Below are positions 7,976 to 16,573 of a stretch of DNA of 64,000 nucleotides, piece after piece; the first letter of the stretch is position 1; the number at the start of each line of letters is the position of its first letter. Position numbers and translations under genes: made by a program. Under the pieces are notes generated by a model, which saw only the letters and a program-made list of their open reading frames with translations, was not told the origin of the DNA and searched no databases. The stretch comes from Pseudomonadales bacterium. Lineage in GTDB: Bacteria; Pseudomonadota; Gammaproteobacteria; Pseudomonadales; Azotimanducaceae. The DNA lies in contig JAFMIA010000001.1 of NCBI GenBank assembly GCA_017854255.1, positions 68,561 to 132,560 on the forward strand. The letters are read 5' to 3'.

Positions 7976-10012
7976 TTGAACGCGTTACTTTTAGAAAGCC
8001 CGTTTCCTGATTTTGATTCAATTTCAGCTGAGCACGTGGTGCCCGCGATTGAGGCTATTTTAAACGCCAATCGGTCTGAATTAGCGTCAATTAAGGATGG
8101 GGTTGAGGGCGCTGATCTGGTTCAGGTTTTTCATGCACTTGAACGGCTTAGTGCCCGTCTCAATGAAGCATGGGCGCCCATCGAGCATTTAAATGCGGTT
8201 ATGAGCCATGATGCGTTAAGAACAGCTTATAACACCTGCTTGCCCTTGCTGAGCGCATATGAAACTGAGCTTGGTCAAGACCGGGACCTGCTGGCAATTT
8301 ATGAGGCGATTGCGGCCCAACAAACGGCGCTGCAGTTAACCCCCCCCGAATGTAAAGCCGTTGCCAATGCGTTACGTGATTTCCGATTGTCCGGCGTGGC
8401 CTTAAGCGACGACAAACGAAAGCGTTATGGCGAACTCAAACAACGCCTCAGTGAGCAGACCAGCCTATTCTCCGAGCACATCTTGGATGCCACGGATGCT
8501 TGGGAGAAGGTGATCAAAGACGAAGCGGGGTTGGATGGTCTTCCAGAGACCGCCATCGCGCTGGCGAGACAAGCAGCACAAGCAAAAGGCTATGATGGCT
8601 ATCTCCTGGATCTAAGCAGTCCAAGCTATTCATCGGTTATGACCCATGCAACTGATCGAGGTTTGCGGCAAGCGGTTTATGAGGCCTACACGACGCGGGC
8701 GTCTGAGCTGGGTCCCCAGGCGGGTCAATTTGACAACACCGCTTTGATACAAAAAATTTTAGAGGATCGGCTTGAGCTCGCAAATCTGCTGGGATTCGAG
8801 CAATTTTCTGAACTGAGTCTTGCGACCAAAATGGCGGAGAACCCAGCTGCCGTGATGAGTTTTTTATTGGATCTCAGCAAACATTCTAAAGTGGTGGCAG
8901 AGCAGGATTTTGACGACATTGCGTGCTTCGGGTCGGAGTCGTTAGGGTTATCCTCGATTTACCCTTGGGATGTCGCCTTTTGCGCCGATCGATTGAAACG
9001 GCATCGATTTGATTTGTCGGATGAGGATCTAAGACCGTATTTCCCAGCTCAAAAAGTCATTGATGGCTTGTTCGAGATCGTTCAAAGAATCTTCGGCGTC
9101 GAAGTTACCCTGGTGACCGATATGTCGGTCTGGCATCCCGATGTCACCACCTACTTGATTCATCGACAAGGTGTGCCGCTTGCACGCTTTTACTTTGATT
9201 TATACGCTCGAAGCAAAAAGCGCGGTGGGGCTTGGATGGCGGACTGTCGATGTCGACGGCAGGATCCGGCGAATGGGCTAACCCTGCCGGTGGCCTTTTT
9301 GACGTGTAATTTTCCGCCACCGGTTAATGATCAACCTGCCCTGCTGCGCCACGATGATGTCGTGACTTTGTTTCATGAATTTGGTCATGGGCTTCATCAC
9401 ATGCTGACGCAAGTTGATTGCGCATCGGTCTCGGGTATCAACGGGGTAGCTTGGGATGCGGTAGAGCTTCCCAGTCAATTTCTTGAAAATTGGTGCTGGG
9501 ATCCAGACGCGCTCAACCTTATTTCGAGCCACGTCGAGACCGGTGAGCCACTTCCCTTGGTACTGTTAGATAAAATGCAGCAAGCGCGGAACTATCAGTC
9601 GGGCATGCAGATGGTGCGACAGCTCGAGTTCGCCCTGTTTGACTTCAGGCTTCATAATGAGTTCGACGGCGAGCCTGGGACGCTGCAGGCGATCTTGGAT
9701 GACGTGAGAGCGGCCGTTTCGGTCATACCCATCTCCGAGACGAATCGGTTTCAAAACGGGTTCAGCCATATCTTCGGTGATGTGATGGGCTATGCCGCTG
9801 GCTACTACAGCTACAAATGGGCTGAAGTGCTCAGTGCGGATGCTTTCTCCAAATTTAAAGAAGATGGCATTTTCAATCGGCAGACGGGCGAACGGTTTTT
9901 GACCACCGTTTTAGAGCAAGGCGGCGCGCGAGATGCTTTGGACTTGTTTATCGAATTTCGCGGACGCGCGCCAACCGTTTCGGCACTGCTTCAGCAGGAA
10001 GGTATTGTCTAA
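7976..10012 (+). CDS. prlC: Oligopeptidase A, M3-family zinc metallopeptidase
   Basis: Oligopeptidase A degrades short peptides and cleaved signal peptides in the cytoplasm. The 678-residue protein matches the full family length. The M3 zinc motif HEFGH spans residues 467-471 within VTLFHEFGHGLHHM, with the third-ligand Glu expected downstream in the WDAVELPSQFLENW segment. It starts at TTG 7976, preceded by a strong AAGGAG at 7963-7968 with 7-nt spacing; no competing ATG keeps the conserved N-terminus. The stop overlaps the next ATG (TAATG). As in E. coli-like genomes, it pairs with a small zinc-binding protein gene. Confidence 0.95.
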   Translation: MNALLLESPFPDFDSISAEHVVPAIEAILNANRSELASIKDGVEGADLVQVFHALERLSARLNEAWAPIEHLNAVMSHDALRTAYNTCLPLLSAYETELGQDRDLLAIYEAIAAQQTALQLTPPECKAVANALRDFRLSGVALSDDKRKRYGELKQRLSEQTSLFSEHILDATDAWEKVIKDEAGLDGLPETAIALARQAAQAKGYDGYLLDLSSPSYSSVMTHATDRGLRQAVYEAYTTRASELGPQAGQFDNTALIQKILEDRLELANLLGFEQFSELSLATKMAENPAAVMSFLLDLSKHSKVVAEQDFDDIACFGSESLGLSSIYPWDVAFCADRLKRHRFDLSDEDLRPYFPAQKVIDGLFEIVQRIFGVEVTLVTDMSVWHPDVTTYLIHRQGVPLARFYFDLYARSKKRGGAWMADCRCRRQDPANGLTLPVAFLTCNFPPPVNDQPALLRHDDVVTLFHEFGHGLHHMLTQVDCASVSGINGVAWDAVELPSQFLENWCWDPDALNLISSHVETGEPLPLVLLDKMQQARNYQSGMQMVRQLEFALFDFRLHNEFDGEPGTLQAILDDVRAAVSVIPISETNRFQNGFSHIFGDVMGYAAGYYSYKWAEVLSADAFSKFKEDGIFNRQTGERFLTTVLEQGGARDALDLFIEFRGRAPTVSALLQQEGIV

Positions 10013-10209
10013 TGAGCCGACGATTTATTGCCGGTGCTCGCTGCCAGGGCTGCGCGGCCGAAGATACCTTATTTTTCGAGACAGACAGCGCAAGTGATGT
10101 TGTTAGGTGTGTCGATTGTGGCTTCACCGAGGCACGACCCATAACGGTAGCTGTGGCGACGCCCTCCGAGGCGGTCGAAATCGTGCCGTTAAAGTTCCCA
10201 ATGACTTGA
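10012..10209 (+). CDS. Small zinc-ribbon protein, YheV/DUF2387 family
   Basis: This is a 65-residue cytoplasmic protein. It opens with the family signature RRFIAGARCQGC and has a second pair in RCVDCGF, giving two CxxC knuckles that probably bind one zinc. The E. coli homolog YheV has the same RFIAGA..C..C opening. Molecular function is unknown. The ATG overlaps the prlC stop by one base, so it is translationally coupled. Confidence 0.85.
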   Translation: MSRRFIAGARCQGCAAEDTLFFETDSASDVVRCVDCGFTEARPITVAVATPSEAVEIVPLKFPMT

Positions 10210-10560
10210 GGGTCGGCATTCTCACAGCTATACTTGCCGCCGCGGGATTTCGATGACGCTCAATTGGGATGAGCGGCTTGCGAGTTAGGCGCTGAGCGGG
10301 GGCTTAAGCCTCCTAGTAATTGAGCCCGATAAACTGCATCAATAACCCGAGCAGACATAAGCCGATTGATGCAATTCGGTCGTAAAACATTGATAATCCG
10401 GCAGTCATTCTCCAAAGAGCCGTCCGCTTTCTAGATGAGAGTCGGTTCAAGGAAAAGGTCCTGCATTTAAAGGCAGGGGCAATAATTGAAAAGCGTGGTT
10501 GCGAAGCAGCCTCGAAGATCACAAAGAGTTTAATCGTCAATTAGGTTGGAGTTGCGAGAC
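10210..10560 (+). other. Gene-free spacer upstream of the cox operon, with inverted repeats
   Basis: About 350 bp separate the YheV-like gene from coxB. I see no convincing gene. It contains a 9-bp inverted repeat (TGCATCAAT at 10335-10343 and ATTGATGCA at 10365-10373, 21-nt loop) and a palindrome GGCTTAAGCC near 10300-10310 without a T tract. The region should hold the coxB promoter, but I find no strong hexamer pair. The inverted repeat could be an operator or transcript hairpin. Confidence 0.45.
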
Positions 10561-11739
10561 ATGGCAAGAAAAGAAAGCAAAGTGGGAGAGGGTCAGCGAT
10601 TGAAAACCTCTCTTCAGTGGTTGATCGCACTGGCTGCCTTGAGTTCAAGTTGGCAGGCCCTAGCGGATTGGTCTGCTTTGAATATGACCAAAGGGGTAAC
10701 GGCAATCTCACGCGAGGTCTACGACCTGCACATGCTTATTTTTACCATTTGTGTGGTGATTGGTGTTCTCGTTTTTGGGGTGATGATTTGGTCGATGCTC
10801 GTGCATCGAAAGTCCCTTGGGCATGAACCGGCTACCTTCTCCCACAGCACTAAATTAGAATATGCCTGGACGATCATTCCAATATTCATCCTGATTGGGA
10901 TGGCGGTTCCTGCAACCAGTACTTTACGTGACATGTATGATGCGTCAGGCGCGGACATTGATATTGAAGTACGGGGTTACCAATGGAAGTGGCAGTACAC
11001 CTACTTAAGCGATGATCCAACCCAAGAGGTTAAATTCATCAGTAGCCTACTGACGCCCCCTGATGAATATTACAACCGTACACCAAAGCGGGAGCATTAC
11101 CTGTCGGATGTCGACAATCCTTTGGTCATTCCGATTAATAAACGGGTTCGGTTCCTGATCACTTCGAACGACGTGATTCATTCTTGGTGGGTACCTGATT
11201 TCGCGGTGAAGAAGGATGCGATACCCGGATTTGTCCACGAAGCTTGGGCGATTGTAGAAGAACCCGGTATTTACCGCGGTAAATGCACGGAGTTGTGTGG
11301 CAAAGATCATGGCTTTATGCCGATCGTGGTCAAAGCGGTTGAGCAAGCCGAGTATGAAAGTTGGCTTGCGATGAAGCAGCAAGAAGCACTGCAGGTTTAT
11401 GAGACGGTTGGAAAGACTTGGACGATGGCAGAACTAATGGAAACGGGCGAGCAAGTTTATGCTCAGGCCTGCCAATCCTGTCACCAGGCCAATGGTCAAG
11501 GGATTCCACCCGCGTTTCCGTCATTGGTTGGGCAGGGTCTGGCAATTGGTCCGGTCGATGCGCATATCGATATCGTTGTAAACGGTAAAGCAGGGTCCGC
11601 GATGCAAGCCTTTGCTGCGCAACTAAATCCGGCTGAGATCGCAGCGGTTGTAACCTATGAAAGAAATGCATGGGGTAATAATGTGGGCGATCTAGTGCAG
11701 CCCCGAGCCGTTAATGCACTGATTAGTAGCGAAGAATAG
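10561..11739 (+). CDS. coxB: Cytochrome c oxidase subunit II with fused cytochrome c domain (caa3 type)
   Basis: Subunit II accepts electrons from cytochrome c through the binuclear CuA centre. The 392-residue protein has a signal-like N-terminus, two membrane segments (about 45-75 and 95-115), then the periplasmic cupredoxin domain. The CuA ligand motif CTELCGKDHGFM starts at residue 242 (C242, E244, C246, H250, M253). A C-terminal c-type heme domain follows with CQSCH at 304-308. ATG 10561 is preferred over the in-frame TTG 10546 because GGAG at 10548-10551 sits 9 nt before it. First gene of the oxidase operon. Confidence 0.95.
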   Translation: MARKESKVGEGQRLKTSLQWLIALAALSSSWQALADWSALNMTKGVTAISREVYDLHMLIFTICVVIGVLVFGVMIWSMLVHRKSLGHEPATFSHSTKLEYAWTIIPIFILIGMAVPATSTLRDMYDASGADIDIEVRGYQWKWQYTYLSDDPTQEVKFISSLLTPPDEYYNRTPKREHYLSDVDNPLVIPINKRVRFLITSNDVIHSWWVPDFAVKKDAIPGFVHEAWAIVEEPGIYRGKCTELCGKDHGFMPIVVKAVEQAEYESWLAMKQQEALQVYETVGKTWTMAELMETGEQVYAQACQSCHQANGQGIPPAFPSLVGQGLAIGPVDAHIDIVVNGKAGSAMQAFAAQLNPAEIAAVVTYERNAWGNNVGDLVQPRAVNALISSEE

Positions 11740-11748
11740 GAGAAAGGG

Positions 11749-13347
11749 ATGAGCGCAGTTATTGAAAATCATCATGACGATCATCATCACGGCCCCGACA
11801 AGGGATTGATGCGTTGGGTTTTAACGACCAATCATAAAGATATAGGCACCCTTTACCTTTGGTTCAGCTTTGCCATGTTTTTAACGGGCGGTTGTATGGC
11901 ATTGGTGATCCGTGCCGAACTGTTCCAACCGGGCTTGCAGCTGGTTGTGCCAGAGTTTTTTAATCAAATGACGACCATGCACGGTCTGATTATGGTGTTT
12001 GGTGCGGTCATGCCGGCGTTTGTCGGTCTTGCGAATTGGCTGGTACCAATGATGATTGGCGCGCCGGATATGGCGTTACCAAGAATGAATAATTATAGCT
12101 TTTGGATCTTGCCATTTGCCTTCAGCATGTTGTTAAGCACCCTGTTTATGGAAGGCGGGGCTCCGAACTTTGGTTGGACGTTTTATGCGCCCTTGTCGAC
12201 AGAATATGCGCCGCCCAGCGTGACCTTCTTTATTTTCGCGGTGCACTTAATGGGTATATCTTCGATCATGGGTTCAATCAATGTCGTGGTCACGATTTTG
12301 AATCTGCGTGCGCCGGGTATGCGTTTGATGGATATGCCTTTATTCGTCTGGACGTGGCTCATTACAGCGTATCTATTGATCGCAGTGATGCCGGTTCTGG
12401 CGGGCGTGGTGACCATGATGCTCATGGATATTCACTTCGGCACGGCCTTCTTTAGTGCGGGCGGCGGCGGTGACCCGGTTTTGTTCCAGCACGTGTTCTG
12501 GTTTTTTGGGCATCCTGAAGTCTATATTATGATTCTGCCGGCGTTCGGGATTGTCTCCGCGATTATTCCGACCTTCGCACGCAAGAAGTTGTTTGGCTAT
12601 GACTCAATGGTGTATGCGACCGCGTCGATTGCGTTCTTGTCCTTCATCGTTTGGGCTCACCACATGTTCACGGTTGGAATGCCGATTGCAGGCGAGCTGT
12701 ACTTTATGTACGCAACGATGTTGATCGCGGTGCCGACCGGTGTGAAAGTGTTCAATTGGGCGGCGACCATGTGGCAGGGTTCGATGACGTTTGAAACCCC
12801 CATGTTGTTTGCGGTTGCGTTTGTGATTTTGTTCACCATCGGCGGACTGTCTGGACTGATGCTGTCGATTGTGCCGGCAGATTTCCAGTACCACGACACC
12901 TACTTCGTGGTCGCACATTTCCATTATGTTTTGGTGCCAGGTTCAATCTTTAGCATTATGGCGGCTGCTTATTACTGGCTGCCGAAGTGGACAGGCAACA
13001 TGTACGACGAAACCCTTGGTAAGACCCATTTCTGGTTGTCGTTTGTTGGCGTGAATGTCACGTTCTTCCCGCAACACTTCATCGGTTTAGCCGGTATGCC
13101 ACGGCGCTATCCGGACTACGCGCTGCAATTTGCAGATTGGAATATGGTCTCTAGCGTTGGTGCCTTTATTTTCGGTTTCAGTCAGCTGCTATTTTTGTTC
13201 ATCGTGATCAAATGCATCATGGGTGGCAAAAAAGCAACCGATGAAGTTTGGGAAGGTGCTGAGGGGCTTGAGTGGACCATTGCGTCACCGGCGCCCTACC
13301 ATACCTTTTCAACGCCGCCTGAACTGCCCGAACGCTCAATGGCATAA
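11749..13347 (+). CDS. coxA: Cytochrome c oxidase subunit I
   Basis: This is the catalytic heme-copper subunit. The 532-residue, about 12-helix protein starts with a His-rich cytoplasmic tail and TTNHKDIGTLYLWF. CuB ligands are visible as H255 in FFGHPEVY and H304-H305 in AHHMFTVG. HFHYVL (H390, H392) supplies the heme ligands. The Glu in GHPEV (E257) marks an A1-type D-channel enzyme. An AGGAG-like Shine-Dalgarno precedes ATG 11749, 9 nt after the coxB stop. Confidence 0.97.
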   Translation: MSAVIENHHDDHHHGPDKGLMRWVLTTNHKDIGTLYLWFSFAMFLTGGCMALVIRAELFQPGLQLVVPEFFNQMTTMHGLIMVFGAVMPAFVGLANWLVPMMIGAPDMALPRMNNYSFWILPFAFSMLLSTLFMEGGAPNFGWTFYAPLSTEYAPPSVTFFIFAVHLMGISSIMGSINVVVTILNLRAPGMRLMDMPLFVWTWLITAYLLIAVMPVLAGVVTMMLMDIHFGTAFFSAGGGGDPVLFQHVFWFFGHPEVYIMILPAFGIVSAIIPTFARKKLFGYDSMVYATASIAFLSFIVWAHHMFTVGMPIAGELYFMYATMLIAVPTGVKVFNWAATMWQGSMTFETPMLFAVAFVILFTIGGLSGLMLSIVPADFQYHDTYFVVAHFHYVLVPGSIFSIMAAAYYWLPKWTGNMYDETLGKTHFWLSFVGVNVTFFPQHFIGLAGMPRRYPDYALQFADWNMVSSVGAFIFGFSQLLFLFIVIKCIMGGKKATDEVWEGAEGLEWTIASPAPYHTFSTPPELPERSMA

Positions 13348-13361
13348 TCGAGTAATCACGG

Positions 13362-13919
13362 ATGGCAATGCCCAATCAGAAGCTGCAGACTCGAACCACG
13401 CTAAAATTGGTTGGCGTGGTCCTAGGTATGTTCGCGTTTGGCTTTGCGTTGGTGCCCTTGTATGACATTTATTGTCAGGTGACAGGTGCCAATGGCAAGA
13501 CTGCGAGTGCCTATGTCGTCCCCGAAGACGGCATTGCGGTGGACGCGGATCGTTGGGTAACGGTGCAGTTTTTAACCAATAATAATGCCAGCATGCCCTG
13601 GTCGTTTAGGCCTGAGGTTCGGAGCATGAAAGTCCGACCTGGTGAGATGAACCAAACCACGTTTTACGCGAGCAATCCCGCCGGCTATACGATGACTGCT
13701 CAAGCAATTCCAAGCGTTGCGCCGTTTCACGCGGCGGAATACATGCATAAAACCGAGTGTTTTTGTTTTGAACAGCAGGTCCTAGCAACTGGTGAAGCCA
13801 TTGATATGCCACTTCGGTTTATCATTGATCCTTACCTGCCAGAGTCTGTACAGACGCTCACCTTGTCGTATACGTTGTTTGATATTACGGATATGACAGC
13901 ATCAGCTGCTGCTGAATAA
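13362..13919 (+). CDS. ctaG: Cytochrome c oxidase assembly protein CtaG/Cox11
   Basis: Cox11 delivers copper to the CuB site of subunit I. The 185-residue protein has one N-terminal membrane anchor (about 15-35, LVGVVLGMFAFGFALVPLY) and a periplasmic immunoglobulin-like domain. The invariant copper-binding CFCFEQQ motif is near residue 133. It sits between coxA and coxC, the usual place. Two in-frame ATGs (13362 and 13368) are possible; neither has a strong Shine-Dalgarno. Confidence 0.95.
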   Translation: MAMPNQKLQTRTTLKLVGVVLGMFAFGFALVPLYDIYCQVTGANGKTASAYVVPEDGIAVDADRWVTVQFLTNNNASMPWSFRPEVRSMKVRPGEMNQTTFYASNPAGYTMTAQAIPSVAPFHAAEYMHKTECFCFEQQVLATGEAIDMPLRFIIDPYLPESVQTLTLSYTLFDITDMTASAAAE

Positions 13920-13943
13920 TCAGTGATTTAATGGAGAATCCAG

Positions 13944-14858
13944 ATGTCCTCTGACTCAACTTATGAAAGCTATTATGTGCCCCATAACAGTCCCCTTCCG
14001 ATCTTTGCATCCTTAGGGCTGTTCCTGACGGTTTACGGGGGCGGCAGCCTGCTGAATGAGATCCAGTCTGGATCGGGCGGTAACTTTGGCACGACCGTGT
14101 TTGCGCTGGGTGGCCTGGTTATGGCGGTCACGCTGTTTTTCTGGTTCTCCAAAGTGATCGAAGAAAACAACGCTAAAATGTACAGTCAGCAAATGAATAA
14201 GTCTTTTGTTTGGGGAATGAGCTGGTTTATCTTCTCCGAAGTGATGTTTTTTGCTGCCTTCTTTGGCGCCTTATTCTATGTTCGATTCTGGGTTGTTGAT
14301 TGGATCGGCGAAACGGACGATGTTACGGGTGGGCGGGGGCCCAGTAGCATGATATGGCCAGACTATGTGCCAGAGTGGCCGCTTTTAAATAACCCTAACC
14401 CTGAGCAGTTTCCTGCCCCAGCGGGTGTGATTGGCGCCTGGGGATTACCACTGGTTAATACTTTGCTGCTTGTTGCTTCAAGTTTTACGGTCACGTTGGC
14501 ACACCACGCAATTAACAATGGCGAGCGGAAAAAAATTGTTGGCTGGTTGATGGTAACCATTGCCTTGGGTTTGGCCTTCTTAGTCTGTCAGGGCGTCGAA
14601 TATTATGAAGCCTATACGCACTATGGGCTGACCTTAAGTTCTGGGATTTTCGGATCAACCTTTTTCATGCTGACCGGCTTCCACGGCGCCCACGTTACAA
14701 TTGGTACGATCATGCTGATTGTTATGTTGGGGCGGGCGATGAAGGGCCATTTTACCAAGACAGACTGTTTCGGCTTTGAAGCAGCGGCGTGGTACTGGCA
14801 CTTTGTCGACGTGGTTTGGTTGCTGTTGTTTATCCTGGTTTACATCCTCGGCACCTAA
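13944..14858 (+). CDS. coxC: Cytochrome c oxidase subunit III
   Basis: Subunit III is a seven-helix membrane protein that stabilises the oxidase core. The 304-residue product shows the family pattern: WFSEVMFF-like FIFSEVMFFAAFFGA, a long hydrophilic insertion (about 120-155), LLVASSFTVTLAHHAI, GFHGAHVTIGT and the terminal WYWHFVDVVWLLLF. A GGAG Shine-Dalgarno precedes ATG 13944. It ends the first part of the oxidase operon; the next gene is on the other strand. Confidence 0.96.
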   Translation: MSSDSTYESYYVPHNSPLPIFASLGLFLTVYGGGSLLNEIQSGSGGNFGTTVFALGGLVMAVTLFFWFSKVIEENNAKMYSQQMNKSFVWGMSWFIFSEVMFFAAFFGALFYVRFWVVDWIGETDDVTGGRGPSSMIWPDYVPEWPLLNNPNPEQFPAPAGVIGAWGLPLVNTLLLVASSFTVTLAHHAINNGERKKIVGWLMVTIALGLAFLVCQGVEYYEAYTHYGLTLSSGIFGSTFFMLTGFHGAHVTIGTIMLIVMLGRAMKGHFTKTDCFGFEAAAWYWHFVDVVWLLLFILVYILGT

Positions 14859-14928
14859 CGCGGGGATTGGAACAAAGACGAGGTTCTAAAAAAGTCTAGG
14901 GCTTGAGTCAAGCTTAAGAGAAGGGCCC

Positions 14929-15156
14929 CTACGACAAGGTAGGGTGCCAAGGGGCCGCAAGGCCCAGCTGCCCGGTAACGAGTCCGTAAACGACGACAAC
15001 TAACAGCAGTCCCGCGAGCGACACGCGAATGGTTAAGAATTTAGCCGTTCGGCTCACTTTCTCTTCACCCATATCGTGCATCATTGCGTAGAAAGCGGTA
15101 CCCAAAGCAATTATATTTGCGATCAGTAGTAATACGACGATTGTTTTAAGCAGCAT
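14929..15156 (-). CDS. Small twin-transmembrane protein, DUF2909 family
   Basis: This is a 75-residue protein of two membrane helices (about 2-22 and 45-65) joined by a short polar loop. Proteins of this family sit between coxC and SURF1 in pseudomonad-type oxidase clusters, always opposite the cox genes, as here. Function is unknown, but the context suggests oxidase assembly. ATG 15156, with GGGG 8 nt upstream, is preferred over TTG 15174. A hairpin overlapping the stop (CCCTAC/GTAGGG, 14928-14945) could end its transcript. Confidence 0.8.
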   Translation of the reverse strand: MLLKTIVVLLLIANIIALGTAFYAMMHDMGEEKVSRTAKFLTIRVSLAGLLLVVVVYGLVTGQLGLAAPWHPTLS

Positions 15157-15212
15157 CTTATAGCCCCTGGTCAATATGGTGATACGTCTCTCTGACGAAA
15201 GAGGTCGACTTG

Positions 15213-15926
15213 ATGGCGATTAGAGCACAAATTAATCTTCGGCTCCTGATGTTTACGGTGGCCTTCACGGCTTTGTTTATCACACTGGGTTTCTGGCAGC
15301 TGGAGCGGGCGGTAGAGAAAACCGTGCAGATCGCGCAGCATGCCCGGCTTTTAAATCTCCCAGCCGAGAAACTCGAGGGGGTCCCAGGCGATGAGAGGTT
15401 GGATGGGCGCCTCGTTCAGCTGGTTGGTAAAATCGAAGTCGAGCAGGTGTTTTTGCTAGACAATGTGGTGCTTGACGGCCGCGTTGGCTTCGAGGTTGTG
15501 CATTCGATGCAGCTTGACCAAGGGGGCACGGTGTTGATTAATCGAGGTTTTGTTGCAGCCGGGGCATCGCGCGCCGTGTTGCCGAGCGTGCCAGCGTTGG
15601 CAGATAGAGGCACCGCATCGGGCCGTATATACCGCTCTGATTGGATGAACAGTGATCAGGCACTTGCCTATGATGGTTGGCCGCGAATCGTCCCGACCCA
15701 GGACCCTGGGGTCTTATCGGGTTTGCTTGCGCGCCAATTGTTGCCCTTTGTCGTTCGCTTGGAGGCATCGGACCCTAATGGCTTGCCTAGAAATTGGGTG
15801 ACATCCGTAATGTTGCCTGAAAAACATCAGGGTTACGCGGTGCAGTGGTTTGCCATGGCGGTGGTTCTGATCTGCATGTTTTTATATTTTACGTTCGGTC
15901 GTCAAACACAAGGAGCGCCGTCATGA
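15213..15926 (+). CDS. SURF1-family cytochrome oxidase assembly protein
   Basis: SURF1 proteins assist heme A insertion into subunit I. This 237-residue protein has the typical two-helix layout: an N-terminal membrane segment (about 10-28) ending in LGFWQLERA, a periplasmic domain with FLLDNVVLDGRVGFEV, and a C-terminal helix GYAVQWFAMAVVLICMFLYF. ATG 15213 follows GAGG at 15201-15204 and is preferred over TTG 15210. The stop overlaps the next ATG (ATGA). Confidence 0.92.
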   Translation: MAIRAQINLRLLMFTVAFTALFITLGFWQLERAVEKTVQIAQHARLLNLPAEKLEGVPGDERLDGRLVQLVGKIEVEQVFLLDNVVLDGRVGFEVVHSMQLDQGGTVLINRGFVAAGASRAVLPSVPALADRGTASGRIYRSDWMNSDQALAYDGWPRIVPTQDPGVLSGLLARQLLPFVVRLEASDPNGLPRNWVTSVMLPEKHQGYAVQWFAMAVVLICMFLYFTFGRQTQGAPS

Positions 15927-16501
15927 CGGATAAGGACCTTACTCAAAGTCGTCGGAAATTGTTGCTCGTCGCAGCCACGGCTTTCGTTCCGATGATGATT
16001 GCCTATGGCTTGTTTTTTTTCGCGCCAGATATGATTCCCAAAACGACCACGAATCGTGGCGAGTTGGTTCAACCGAGCATTGATATTTCCGACCGCCTAG
16101 CCACGGAAGGGCGTTGGCAGCTACTGATGCCAATGACGGAGCCTTGTTTAACAGCCTGTGCCGAAATCCTGCAGGGCGTTTTACATCAGACGCGTCAAAT
16201 CAATATCGCCCTAGGTAAGAATGCTGACCGCCTGGGTCGCGGTCTGGTTCGCGCAACCCCATTCCCGCCGGCGGAGGGTGAGGCGATGAAAGTCGATTAT
16301 CCAAATTTGAAATTAATTGTAGACGCCGCCCTGCTCAATGAGCTCACAGCCGTGTCTTCGATGAGTCAGGCGGCAGCCGGCTATCACGTCTTCTTGGTTG
16401 ACCCCATGGGGCAACTCATTCTGGCCTACCCTGCTGCGAAAGTAGATAAGCCATTACTGCTTGATTTAAAGCACTTAATGAAAGTCTCGAATATAGGCTA
16501 A
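15923..16501 (+). CDS. Membrane-anchored SCO-like protein of the cox cluster
   Basis: This 192-residue protein has an N-terminal membrane anchor (about 13-32, LLLVAATAFVPMMIAYGLFFF) and a periplasmic domain. It carries a Cys pair in EPCLTACAEIL, spaced CxxxC like the copper-binding CxxxC of SCO proteins, followed by TRQINIALG, which matches the thioredoxin-like helix after that motif. A comparable gene lies between SURF1 and ctaA in pseudomonads. A copper or thiol role in CuA assembly is inference. ATG 15923 overlaps the SURF1 stop and has AGGAG at 15911. Confidence 0.8.
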   Translation: MTDKDLTQSRRKLLLVAATAFVPMMIAYGLFFFAPDMIPKTTTNRGELVQPSIDISDRLATEGRWQLLMPMTEPCLTACAEILQGVLHQTRQINIALGKNADRLGRGLVRATPFPPAEGEAMKVDYPNLKLIVDAALLNELTAVSSMSQAAAGYHVFLVDPMGQLILAYPAAKVDKPLLLDLKHLMKVSNIG

Positions 16502-16573
16502 GCGCCTCTTGTCAATGAATTCAGAGACCGCATCCGTTACAATCCCAAAATCCAAACGTCTGAAACCCTGAAT

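Noticed and set aside
10313..10540. 75-codon minus-strand frame upstream of coxB ending in a hydrophobic tail
   Set aside because: It begins at TTG without a ribosome site, has no recognisable family and overlaps the inverted repeats expected of a regulatory spacer.
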